The notes under the pieces were generated by a model that saw only the letters and a list, made by a program, of their open reading frames with translations, was not told the origin of the DNA and made no database searches. From Apiospora phragmitis (taxonomy: Eukaryota > Ascomycota > Sordariomycetes > Amphisphaeriales > Apiosporaceae), in NCBI GenBank assembly GCA_038363925.1, contig JAQQWL010000006.1, positions 2,708,501 to 2,772,500 of the forward strand: a stretch of DNA of 64,000 bases, in the 5' to 3' direction. Within the stretch, counting starts at the first letter, position 1. Each line of letters opens with the position of its first letter. Below are positions 49,180 to 60,096 of the stretch, in pieces. The position numbers were made by a program, and so were the translations under genes.

Positions 49180-52100
49180 CTTTCGCTTCCTTCAAATATG
49201 GCGACTCTGAAGACGTCCAGGTTCACCTAAGAAAAAGGGTGAAAAGGGGCGCAGGGCAAAGATGGGATATTAAACAGATGCGACAGCCAAAAGTGGCATC
49301 AGATTTGAAGAGGTGTTTAGGGGTTTGTCGGTGGTATGCCTTCGCACACAATATTAGGCTGGCTTGACGGAGCCTGAAGAAGCGAGTGACCTAAGGTGAC
49401 GTCGAATGTGTTGTGCGTTGTGCTTGTCCGTCGCAAACCCGATGCAATTCAGCTTGCAGGACAGATGACAAGCAATAATAATGGTGTTGGTCGTGGGTGT
49501 TCTTGTTGCTCGGCGTCTGATTCGCTCAATGTTTCATCGACGGGTTGAATGCATTGAAGGGGGCATTGAGGATCGCAGCCACAGCCGTGGGCGCCGACAG
49601 TGAGGGAACTGTGAGGACGTGGGAGTCGTGCAGGTTTGTGTCTTGTTCAGCCAGTCGATGTCGAGCCACGTTTTGGCTGTTGGGCTCGAGTCTTTCCTTT
49701 TTCTCTCCTCGCGACGCTTGCCAGGATTGGGTTTCAGTCCCCGTTGTTGTGGTTGGACCCGATATATGTTGCGGCGAGGAATTATTGCAATGAGTGCGGG
49801 ATCCTCGAATGCGAACAAAGGACAGAGGAATCAATTGAGATGGAGAGATGACGGGGGTTCGGAGGCGGAACTGCTTCTACCGTTCAAGTGTCAATGTCAC
49901 GTCACACTGGGCGCTACAAATATCCGTTTGGCCCACCAGCTGTATTCACATCGTTTGACCCAAGGGGGGACGGGGCTCTGCAACGGGTGCAACTACACAC
50001 GCAAATGTGCAGCAGTGTGATGTTGAGAAATCTTGAGGGTAAATTGGGTGGGATGGAAAACGGGATTGCTGACGAGACCGACAGACACATGCGTTGCAGC
50101 CGCCTGCAACGACATCCATCCATCCATTAACCATACAGAAAGGGCAAGCTGATGCCCATGCTTACCTGGCTGCTACTACTATGCCACCAACTGCTAACAT
50201 TGAACTAGAAAACAACACTGAGTTGTCGAGAGGGGCCGGACTGGCCTGCTTGTACTGGTGGGGTGATTCAGCTAAGGTACCTGTGCTTCTGCCCAGGAAG
50301 GCCCTGAATGCTAAGTAGCAAGTATTGAATTTAGGACAATAGCGCTCGGCTGCCCATGCTTTAATCAAATGTTTCTCCCCACTTGTTGCCTTCTTCGACA
50401 TCGGACTACCTCCCATTATGGGGTTCTGTCCGTTTGATAGCCCAGGCACTGTCGAGTCCGGACTCTAGTATATGCCGCCAAGCCTTCTCATTGGACGTTG
50501 CGGACTTGATATCGGTTATTAGGTTCTCGAGAGGTAGCACTTCATATAAGGCGCACAACTCGAGGCTCGGAACGAACGAGGACATGCTGCACCCATCATT
50601 CTCTCGGGGCAAAGGCCAGGACGATGCCACAAATCCAGAGCCCGTCAGAGCCCGTCAGAATGGTCCAAGAAATGGCTTGGGTGCTATGTCTGTTAGTCGC
50701 AATCTAAGAGGGATTGCCAGCCTTTTTTTTTGGCGGGGTTCATTCATAAGCTCACCGGCAGATCAGGTACACAATTGCTCTCTTCATGTACCAAGTGTGT
50801 GTCTCGAATCCAACACTGGACATGCAAAACTGCATTTCCGATCTCATGCTTTTACCCGTTTCTACTGCCCATACAGCCCACTTACCCTGTCTCCCAGTGT
50901 CGGGCCACAACCATGATACTTCCACTTGTGGATGCCCAGCAAGAATAAGGGCCACGGTTGATTGATGATTGCTACCAGACTGTTCTGACAAGACTTTCTC
51001 TGGTGCTATTGAATCAAGCATGGTGATCCTGACTATGGCCTCAGCGCTGGGAAGAAAGGCCATCAACTACATGCTAAACGGTGGGTGTGCGTTCGGACTC
51101 TCTCATCTTTAGACAAAAAAAAGTAAAAAAAAGGCACAGAAAATGGAACATCGAAAGTCCACAAGAATTGCGCACTTCGCTTGGACGCAGGCTGAAGACA
51201 ACACAGCTCAGTGTCCCGGAGCAACCACCGCAATGGCCTAGGTGCTCGACGTCCACTTCCTAGCCGGGCACGCATCGGCGCTGACGCCGAACACCACCAA
51301 GGTCTGATGTTGATGTTGGCGGAACGGTTGGTCATCGCCATATAGTCAACCTGTACGGAGTACTCCGTGTGGATTCAGTACCTTGAACTTGTGCTGGAGA
51401 CATAATGAGATCGTCGTGTTGCTGAAAGACATGCTCGTGGCACTCTTCCCATCGTGGAGCTGTGAGTCTAGCCAAAACATCAACGTCTCGGTAGGTTATG
51501 TCGTGTAACATAGTAACCCGAAGGCAAACAGCAAGTCCATCTCTGCCAGTCCAGCTTGTATCTGGCCAGGCAGCCATGAGCTCCGTATTTCGCATGCAGG
51601 TATGTCTTAACTGTCGTGTTTTGTAGTTATCGAGCGAACTAGGGAGTATGCATGTGGCTTCACGGCGGATCCAACGAGCCGACGGAATACCTGCCAGCAT
51701 TCCTGGTGATGCCATCCTTATTTACTCGCTGCTCACGTGACCACGGCTTCAGAGCTGATGGGTGGTCGTTTTTCACTTACATGTACATACCACTAGACAC
51801 ACTCTCCGGAGAATAAAAAGTTCAGGAATGTGGCTCCTTCGGGAGCTATAATAAGAGCAGGATACTATATTTATGTACATGTGCTGAAGCACTTTGCCGC
51901 GCAAGCACTACCTACTTACGTATGTACATATGGCCGCATTTCTGCGACCTGCTATACGTTGAAATGCTCAATAGCAGATGTCATATTCTTCCCATGATAT
52001 GATGTGAAGGTAAAGAACATCAACTTCCTACCTACATACTTACATGTACTTGGGCAGGATGTCGAACCAGACCTCCCATCCCCTGTCTAGGCGTATGCAC

Positions 52101-53053
52101 CTAAATAAGTCCATAAGTAGGCCTGCATACGTGCTGTACGTGAATCTCATGGGGGTGCCAAGGTGCATCTGATAGATCCCAGATGTATCCGTAGTAGTAG
52201 GTTGGCGACCGGTCACATAGGGACCCTGTTTCCCAACTTCCCGAACGCGGCTATGAGTGAAAAAGGCAAAGTGTGGATGCAAGGTGAGGAACTTGGGCGC
52301 AAAGCCCCGCCAGCCCGCTCCAGCCGAGCCACCAACAACATCCAACTTGTTACAGGGAGGTAGCAGCAGAGCTGGAAGAGAGATGTTGAGACTGCCCGGA
52401 AAGGAAGAGAGAGCCTCAACCTAACCGGACCACAGCAGGCGCAAACAACTAGAAATTAACCCACGCGCGCTTGCATTCAATCCAATGCAGGAAAGATCTC
52501 ATGTACAACTAACTAACCGCACATTTCAGAATGGGTTGGCGTGCGTCACACTTCTTCTCTCTCCGTGATAAAATAATGATGCCCTTCTTCAACCATTCCA
52601 CGGCGTTAAGTCACTGAAGCTTGCTGGCCGCAAATCATTGCGAAAGAAAACAACCCCTACATAGCACATCGACACGCGATATGCCCTGAGCTGTCCTTGA
52701 GCCGCCAATGCGAATAACTTACCCTGCTTTTCAACGACAAATACCCTATTTAACTCGTTGGCGGTGCCACACGAGACCTGCAGCTTCGACGGTAGCAGTA
52801 CGTAAGATCGTTGCGCGCGACATCCCGATCCTCCCATCGCATGTGGCAGGCAACGAATTAGCCACTTAACACGGTTGGAACCGGAAGAAAGACCCCGACT
52901 GCGATGAATGTGTGAATCGATGGCGCTGCTGGGGGGCATCAATCGGCGTCTGCGCCGCGCAGAGTCTCGGGCTCTGCTCCGAATCATAAGCAGCAGATTG
53001 CCGCATCGAACTCGACTGTCGAGAGCTTCTTAGGTGGCCGTAAGCCTTCATGG
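49180..53053. other. 3.9-kb divergent intergenic region
   Basis: This lies between the start of the Boi-like gene (-) and the MIZ-finger gene (+). Short open frames only. A 14-base perfect palindrome lies at 51355. No RNA gene or mobile element was recognised. Confidence 0.45.
51355..51368. repeat. Perfect palindrome ACGGAGTACTCCGT
   Basis: A 14-base exact inverted repeat with no spacer. The half motif CGGAGTAC also occurs near 13510 and, inverted, inside the Boi-like gene near 47720. It could be a regulator half-site pair (CGG/CCG ends resemble Zn2Cys6 targets) or a dispersed fungal short motif. Confidence 0.5.
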
Positions 53054-56000
53054 ATGCACAACGTGGCCGCCTCTAAGCCCACGCCTCGCCCTTCTCAGTA
53101 CCGCGCGCCGAAACCATTCACTCAACCAGCGCAAGCTGCCAATTCCGTCGCAAAGGAAGCACCAGCAGCACGCGACAAGCAAACTGTCTCTTTATCGTCC
53201 TCCAAACAGTCTCCGTTGGTGCAAGTTCAAGTTCTACCTTCACTTCCGCCTGCACCGACTCGAAGTTCCGCATCGTAAGACCCCCCGCCTCGTCATCCCG
53301 AGTCTCTACTGTTTCCCATCTTTCGTTCTTTATCACTCGCCTTGTATTGGAATTAACCTAAGATCTTTCCTACTAGGATCCCGACTGCCCCTACCGTGCT
53401 CCCCTCTCCGGCCCCAAGTGACGAACCCAGCCCGGCTGTGTCGGCAACACCGTATGAAGCGCTCAGCCCCTCGAATACCACGGCTGCGAACGCTCTACCG
53501 AGTACCACCGAAGCGCGCTTCGAGGTAGTTTCTGCCAGCGCAGAAGTGGTGAACACTGCTCAACCGCTGATTGGTAACGCACCACCGAATGTGTCGATTC
53601 CGCCACCCAGCGGCGAAGTCAGACCTATGTCGACCTCGACGACTTCGCCGGCACTTCCCCCAGCATCGGCAGGGACTTCGCTCCAAACCCCACCGACACC
53701 GAGTATACCTACATTCAACCCTGCGACTGCCCCTTCTGAGCCCGGTCGGGATCAAGAACAGCCAGCAAAGCGGCGCCGAATGGTTTCTGGGTTAGTATAT
53801 ATATTGTCTCTTCCCTATGCGAGCCCAAGGTTACTGACATGCGTACTACAGGTTCACTCTGCTCCAAGCCCTCCGCGCTCGCCCAAATCTAGATGCGCAG
53901 ATACGGCAGAGTGGCGATTTGAAAGATCTGGAATCGAGTGTTGAGAGACCACGATACCAACTTCTGAGGGAGGCGTGTGAAGATGGGGACATATTCTTCG
54001 TCGTTCTTCATCAGATATTCTGTCTTTGGTCGTCCAACCCACGCGAAACCCACAAGCTCTACATTCAGGGCATACACGATCCTGCTCTGATCGACAGCGC
54101 ATTTGGACAGATGAGCACGATCCTGAAGAGTAATACTCTCATTCGCTCAGAACAGTTGAGCTGGCTTGTGCAGTTTCCGGGCCCTCTCGACGTATTGCGT
54201 AATGCTTTCCCTGAGTACAATCGCGCCGTTCGAGCCGTGCTGGATTTCTTGGTTCGCCTCACGCAGTACTGGATGGTTGTCAACAATGATCACAGAAGAC
54301 TAGGATACCCGCTACTCGTTGATGAGATGCTTAGCACATTCCAACTGTATTCAACAGTTCTTCAAACTATCCTTTTCAGAGCTTCCAGGCGGACATGTGG
54401 GATCCATGACGGGCCGGTTGGTACGCAAATGGACAAGCTATTCAAAGACGACCAGACTCAACACCGTCAGTGCAACGGCTCTTTCATGGTCAGGACGGAC
54501 CGAGACTTCCACAAAGAGCCTATCAATCAGATTATTATTCGAGAATACCAAGCACTTGCGAGAATGCAGATGTCCAATAATGCCGCATACATGCCGTACA
54601 ATAATCTCCCCGACCTGCGGCAACAGGCATTTCAACAGCAGCAGCGGCTGAACAATCCGTCGCCGCTGCAGGTAGGACCTCAAACATCGCATGGGTTGTA
54701 CAGCCGACCAGCAGCCGTTCCCAGCTCTACGTCGGCTGGTCCATCGCCTGTAATAGCAGCAGCACAACTTGGCTCACCGGGTACACATGGCGGCGCTACT
54801 TCGCCCACAGAGCAGCAGAATCAGGCTTCTATGGCACCAGTCTCAGCTCAGTATCAGATACAGTCGAATGTGGCATACACGCAGAGTGTACCAGGAAACG
54901 GTCCACAGTCTCCCGCAAATCACTCTCCAAATATTGCTCAAGGCCACTTCACCCAACCACAGCAGCTGCAAGGCTTTCAACAGCAACCTGTGTCTATGCC
55001 AATGTACCATCAACAAAGCCAAGGGATGAGACGTCCGTCTCAGAATCATGTCCAAGCTTCAAACGGGAGGTCTCCTCAGCTTCAGAACGTTCCCTATTTA
55101 CCAACCCAGGCACAGAACAGTCATTTCTCTACAATGAATGGCCAGGGCAAGGCGCTCCAGAATCATCAGAGTCGCCAAAATCAACCTGGCGGACAAACAT
55201 CACCAAACCTTCAAAGCATCATGCAGGCTCCTGTACCCTCCCCACAGATGAGCAACATGACTATGCCAAGGCCGATGGAAACAACTGCTAGGGAACATTT
55301 CGAGAGATATAGCTCCCGCCGTCGCTAGCAACTCATCTGGATACGAGGGTCAGCTACCACAATATGCTCAACAACATATGCAGCGCCGGGTTTCCTTTCA
55401 GCAGCAGCAGCAGCAGCACCAGATGCAGCAACAGCAGATGCAGCAACATCAGATGCAGCAGCAGCAGATACCTCAGCAGCAGATATCGCAGCAGCAGTTG
55501 CAGCAGATACAACTTCATCAGCAGATACAAATACAGGCCCTGCATCAACGTTTGAGGCAGCAACAGCAAGAAGGTGGACCACAACCAGGCACAGTCAACG
55601 CTGTAACCCAGCAGGGCCATGTCAGATCTCCGAGTGTGAGAAGTAACTCGCAACTCCAAGGAGACCCTTCTCGCATGAATACACGCAATCAAACGTCCCG
55701 GAATGTCCGCATTCCAACCATTAACTTGCAAGACTATCCGCACGATCCTTATGACAGAAAGTCTGTGGCAAACTCACTACACCAAGCTGATATCAGGAGT
55801 CCCAAGCGCATGTTTAGTGGCGCTTTCAAGTTTACAAGCAACGAGAGATATTACCAGTACATTAAAGGCTTGGCGCTGAAGCCCTCGGCTGTCCCGCCTC
55901 ATCATCACTTGTATTCTTTCTCGTTCGACGTTTCCAACGAGGAGCATGCCAGAATATCCAGGGATTCGGTTCGACCTGGGGATGTTTCTCAGACCCTACC

Positions 56001-56951
56001 GGTCAACGTGTTCTCCAATGGATCAGTGCGTCTCCGGCTACGATGCGTCTTTCAGAAAAAAGACACTGTATCAATGTCGGAGGCGCAGTGGGTCCAGGAG
56101 GAAAGCGCCTGGCCAGACCAGATCTTCATGCAGTTGAACGGCCGTACCCTGACGGTCAGGCGGAAGCAACACTATGCCCAAGATCAACCAATTGAAATTG
56201 GCCACTACGTCAATCCGGGTCTCAATGAGCTCAAGATCTCTGTTCCTCCGAACGTCCCTCACGAGAGGGTGTGGCCATCGAATAAGAAGCCTTTCATAGC
56301 TGTTGAGGTTGTGGAAACTCTCAGCCATAGCTCCGTTCTTGCGTTACAAAACCTGAGCGCTGTCTCTGCAATACCCGCCGAGCAAACTGTGGAAATCATC
56401 AGGAAGCGTCTAGGAGGTCCATCCGGCGGTACAGATGACGATATTGCTATAATCGCCAGTGATTTGACGATCAGAGTCGCCGACCCCTTCAGTCTGTGCA
56501 TCTTCCATATACCTGTTCGAGGTGCAAATTGTGAACACTTGGAGTGCTTCGATCTCGAGACCTGGCTCACCACTCGCCCAAGCAAGAAGTCATGTGTTTG
56601 CGGTAGCAGGGAAACAAACTGCAAAATTTGTCCCGAGAGCCGTCATTCGCAGACAAATGGAAATGCCCCATCTGCGGTGAAGATGCTCGGCCACAATCAC
56701 TTCGGATTGATGGTTTCTTGTCGGATGTCAGAACGGCACTGGCAGCGCAAGGTCGGCTCGCTACCAAAGATATCACTGTTTCTGCTGATGGTTCATGGAA
56801 GCCGGTAGTCGACTCGGATGATGAAGACGACGAAGACGATAGTGACGTCGACACAATACCAACTGTGGCGCGATCAGCACGATCTCGGTCAGTATCCAAG
56901 CCGATGCTACAGCGAGCGCCTGTCGAAGTGATCACGCTAGACGATGATTAG
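53054..56951 (+). CDS. MIZ/SP-RING zinc-finger protein (SIZ/PIAS-like SUMO ligase)
   Basis: SP-RING proteins are nuclear E3 factors that pass SUMO from Ubc9 to targets. Exons: 53054-53274, 53377-53790 and 53852-56951, giving about 1245 residues. Order: Pro/Ser-rich N-terminus with a PAKRRR basic patch; a helical conserved region (FTLLQALRARPNLDAQIRQ to DKLFKDD); a Gln-rich linker with a polyglutamine tract; a PINIT-like region (MFSGAFKFTSNERYYQYIKG); the SP-RING (DPFSLCIFHIPVRGANCEHLECFDLETWL ... KWKCPICG, with the Cys/His zinc ligands); and an acidic end whose VEVITLDDD resembles a SUMO-interacting motif. Two frame breaks occur. One lies near ATATA at 55307-55311, where TAG would stop at 55328. 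The other, at CCC 56632-56634, would lose the second half of the zinc finger; one added C restores CPREPSFADKWKCPIC. Start ATG is the first in frame but uncertain. Confidence 0.82.
55397..55560 (+). repeat. CAG/CAA polyglutamine-coding tract
   Basis: Imperfect CAG-rich repeat encoding Gln runs mixed with Met, His and Ile in the linker of the MIZ-finger protein. Its length may vary between strains. Confidence 0.85.
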
Positions 56952-57825
56952 GATGGCATGACTGCGATTCCAACGAAGACATGCCGTTTCAACATTCTGC
57001 TCCAAAGCTGGGCTCGAACCTCTACATGCAGCAATACGCTCGACATGAGCATCTAATTATTTGCAACCCTTTTTTTATTTTCCAACCGTGAGAAAGCAAG
57101 CAAGGCGTTATGGGTATTTGGGAAAGAAAGGTCCTACACTACAGCCTTTCCCCCAGGAATGGCGGGGTTGGGATCGAGGCGATGAGGAAAAGCATTGAAG
57201 TGAGCGAGAAGGGCTGGCCTGGTTTTGCATTGCAATGATTTACTACTTGAGCTGGATGTAGATTAGGAGGCGGTATGTGTGGCAATGGCCACAAGTCCAC
57301 CCTTTCAGATTAGCCACACGTTACTGGCGGAGGGGAGACATACCGTCCTCAAATGAACATAATGATAAGGTTACGCCAGAAGATGCGCCATAGTTGAATG
57401 AATGTGAATTGCTTGAGTGGGCGTAGTAAGATGCCAAACGACCTGGGCCCTAGCTAACAAACACCAAGCGTCTGCCAATGCTGCGGAACAGTAAGCCTGG
57501 CCAGATGGACGGGCGCGGCCGAGTGCAAAGAACATGAGCATCGTCTCGGGCCACGCGAAGTTGCGGAGAAGCTAGCCGTTATACTGAGAACGGTTATGCT
57601 GCTACTTACGCGGAACCGCCTAGCCCAGGACTTAGCCAAACATGTAATATAAATATGCCAGTCCGCTGTTCGGGTCGTGAGTGGACGAGGTGGCTCTCAG
57701 TTTCAACACTTTCATCTCAGCATTGCGACTCATAAACAATACAAGATATACCCGCTTCAGTTTCCAACAACAGCGACGAGTATAATCACCTACACATACA
57801 CAAAATAAACACACCAAGTTAAACC
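56952..57825. other. Intergenic region, terminator and promoter
   Basis: About 0.9 kb: 3' region of the MIZ-finger gene and promoter of the small Cys-rich gene (TATA at 57648). No other gene was seen. A T-loop-like stretch at about 57014 was checked and rejected as a tRNA. Confidence 0.5.
57648..57655 (+). promoter_or_regulatory. TATA box (TATAAATA)
   Basis: TATAAATA lies 178 bases before the ATG at 57826. The leader between them is CA-rich near the ATG (CACACC ... AAACC), typical of expressed fungal genes. Confidence 0.5.
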
Positions 57826-58413
57826 ATGTCCGAACTCACCCATCAGGGACCCATGACCAACTTCTCGTGCACCGTCGGCCACTGGACCGGCGCCGCGGTG
57901 CCCCACGATATCACGGTCGGCGAGGTCGCGTACTGGCCGGCGCGGAACCCGCAGGGCAACGCGACGCGGCCGCAGGACACGTTCGAGTGGAAGGCCCTGG
58001 CCGCCTGCTGCGCGGACCCGAAGGCCATCGCCAAGGCGCTCGACGGCTGTGTTCTCTGGTGCGAGCTGCCGTGCGACGACGACTTCCCGCCCAACAACGA
58101 CCCGCGCCAGGAGGACGGCAAGTACGGCGAGCGCTTCGCCGACTGCCTCAAGTCACACATGCCCGACGGCGTCGAGGGGCTCGCTACGGCTGTGCGGCAC
58201 GCGGACAGGGTCAACAACACCGACACCGACGCCGGCAACGGCAACCCGTCGTCGTCATCGCCCGCGCCGTCTTTTACGCTGTCGCCGACAGCCGGGGCTC
58301 CGGGTAGCGGAGAGACTGGCAAGAGCGCCACGGTGCCCTTGTTGAGGTTGCCGAGTGTGCTCGGCCTGGGTTTGGGTACGGTTATGGCTGGGGTTTATAC
58401 GATGCTCTCTTGA
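57826..58413 (+). CDS. Small Cys-containing protein with hydrophobic C-terminal tail, unknown function
   Basis: Intron-free, 195 residues; ATG in a strong context (AAACCATGTC). I recognise no family. Cysteines: C15, C61, C62, C75, C79, C83 and C107, with patterns AACCADP and CVLWCELPC. Residues 130-170 are a Ser/Thr/Pro/Gly/Asp linker, and the last 25 residues (VPLLRLPSVLGLGLGTVMAG) are hydrophobic. This C-terminus resembles a GPI-anchor signal or a tail anchor. Odd: there is no N-terminal signal peptide from this ATG, so either the real start is in an unseen upstream exon, or it is tail-anchored with the body in the cytosol, where many Cys would be unusual. The coding part is very GC-rich with GC-ended codons, which supports a real, well-expressed gene. 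Confidence 0.7.
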   Translation: MSELTHQGPMTNFSCTVGHWTGAAVPHDITVGEVAYWPARNPQGNATRPQDTFEWKALAACCADPKAIAKALDGCVLWCELPCDDDFPPNNDPRQEDGKYGERFADCLKSHMPDGVEGLATAVRHADRVNNTDTDAGNGNPSSSSPAPSFTLSPTAGAPGSGETGKSATVPLLRLPSVLGLGLGTVMAGVYTMLS

Positions 58414-59284
58414 GCGGTAGGATGGTGAATATCAAGGAGGGGTTACTAAAGGTCAGCTTGTTTGAAGAAGAATGGTGCTGAAGAATAATTTGTTAGTGTG
58501 AATTTGTGCTCGCATTTCAAGCATGGCGATGGCATTTGCAAAGGGTCCTCCTTTTTCTTTGGGTTTTACGGAAGTATCACTGGCTGCATGAGATCAAATG
58601 ATACCAATGACTTACATTCTTGTAATCCATTCAGCCTCAAGATCTACTAGTACGTGTCATCTCTCTGCGTCGACGAAGACGTCCGGTCTGACCCCTTTTG
58701 GCAACTTGACCGTACTCTCGCACCAGGGAGAGACAGAATGGAACCTGTTTGAAAGCCCGAGGAACATGCCAATCTCGCATACGGTCACCAGCCAACTTGA
58801 ACTACATTTTACATCACCCCTTCACACGCAAGCGCTTCGCAGCCAAACCCAGGCGCAGGATCTCATGAGAACACAATTCTCACAAGGATGCCGACAAACA
58901 CTTCCACGGCTGGGTCAAGTTGTCTTGGGCTAGTATTCCAAGCTTTTAAGGCTTATTATCGTTCGCAAAGTGGTTTCTTCTCCAAGAAGCATGGCACAGA
59001 GTCACGGTCACTTCAGGTCATCATCGCCGGTGCAGGAGGTAAAGTCATCAAATGTGAGCCCAAAAAGATATGTCCAATTTAAGTTTAAAATTATGTACAA
59101 GATTGCGGCTCTTTATGAGGTCGACCAATCATCTGGCTTGCTTTATGTACAGTGCATCATCATCAACACTCCCGGTTGTCTCCTTCGGACACCAGGGAGG
59201 TCAAACCATTCCACATCTCCTTTTCCCATTCATCGCGTCATGATAAACCATTACACTCCTCTCCGGAAATCCCGGTGGGTGGAT
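58414..59284. other. Intergenic region between convergent small genes
   Basis: About 0.9 kb between the 3' ends of the Cys-containing gene and the repeat precursor. Nothing recognisable was seen; a long frame on + across 58970-59866 is antisense to the repeat gene. Confidence 0.5.
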
Positions 59285-59900
59285 TTACTGGTAAGGGTTG
59301 TAGCCGAGGCACTTGGCGTTCTGAGCCGAGCACTCGGCCATGTTGGCATCCGGGGCAGAGCGGCAGGCATCGTCCTTGGCCTTGCAGTCCTGCTCGGCAC
59401 GCTTGGCGTAAGGGTTGTAACCCAGGCAGTCGGCGTTCTTGGCGGAGCAGTCGGCCATGTTGGCGTCCGGGGCCGAGCGGCAGGCGTCGTCCTTGGCCTT
59501 GCAGGCCTCCTCGGAGCCACGCTTGGTGTAGGGATTGTAGCCCAGGCAGTCGGCATGCTCGGCGGAGCACTGGGCCATGTTGGCACCGGGGGCGGAGCGG
59601 CAGGCGTCGTCCTTGGCCTTGCAGCTGGCCTCGTCACGCTTCTGGAAGGGGTTGGTGCCCAGGCACTTGGCGTAGTTGGCAGCGCAGAAGCTCATGTTGG
59701 CATCGGGAGCGACGCGGCACGAGTCGTAGGAGTCGGAGCAGGCGCTCTTGCAGGCGGCCTGGTTGGCCGAGCACAGGGACATGTTGGCGTCAGGGGCGGT
59801 GCGGCAGGCATCGTCCTTGTTCTTGCAGTCGGAGGCCGAGGGGAGCGGCGACAGCGACGTAGCTGAGGATGGCAACAGCGATGGCCTGAGTGAACTGCAT
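59285..59900 (-). CDS. Secreted repeat precursor with kexin (KR) sites and twin Cx6C units
   Basis: About 204 residues from the ATG at 59900. Residues 1-20 (MQFTQAIAVAILSYVAVAAP) are a good signal peptide with an AVAA cleavage region. Five units follow, each with exactly four cysteines spaced Cx6Cx10Cx6C around a conserved R-x-A-P-(D/G)-A-N-M. Units 2, 3 and 4 end LGTNPFQKR, LGYNPYTKR and LGYNPYAKR; unit 5 ends LGYNPYQ at the stop. The KR dipeptides are classic kexin sites, so the predicted products are one double unit and three singles. A frame break between signal and repeats at the G run 59841-59844 (C run on the coding strand) needs one base fewer or two more. Without correction the gene is either signal-less or truncated. 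The family is unknown to me. It could be a kexin-processed peptide precursor, a RiPP precursor or a secreted Cys-rich mini-protein. Confidence 0.8.
59288..59827 (-). repeat. Five tandem coding repeats of the kexin-site precursor
   Basis: Units on the minus strand: 59827-59750, 59740-59636, 59635-59519, 59518-59399 and 59398-59288. Units 3-5 are nearly identical (CKAKDDACRSAP core), while units 1 and 2 are more diverged and lack a KR between them. This suggests recent duplication at the 3' end of the gene. Confidence 0.85.
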
Positions 59901-59972
59901 TTTGGCGGTTGGGAGAGTGTAAAGGATTGATGGTGTAGTTGGAAAACGGGATTAGAGATTACTGCTTAGGTA

Positions 59973-60019
59973 GTGAGTGAGTGAGTGAGTGAGTGAGTGA
60001 GTGAGTGAGTGAGTGAGTG
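59973..60019. repeat. (GTGA)n tetranucleotide array
   Basis: Nearly twelve perfect GTGA units, 73-119 bases upstream of the repeat-precursor ATG, between its TATA element and its start. It probably lies in the 5' leader or core promoter. Confidence 0.85.
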
Positions 60020-60090
60020 TTGGATGATGATGAAGATGATAATGGTGATAGAGAGGATTAGCTGTCAGTTGGAGGAAGATTCAAGACTTC

Positions 60091-60096
60091 TTTATA
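60091..60096 (-). promoter_or_regulatory. TATA-like element of the repeat precursor gene
   Basis: TATAAA on the minus strand, about 190 bases upstream of the ATG at 59900. Confidence 0.4.

Noticed and set aside
57005..57080. T-loop-like sequence (revcomp GGTTCGAGCCC) suggesting a minus-strand tRNA
   Set aside because: The flanking bases do not form the T stem, D arm or acceptor stem, and it lies in the 3' region of the MIZ-finger gene.
58970..59866. 298-codon Gly/Val/Leu-rich open frame on the plus strand with internal repeats
   Set aside because: It is the complement of the Cys-repeat precursor; its repeats are the shadow of those units. The minus strand has the signal peptide, Cys spacing and KR sites.
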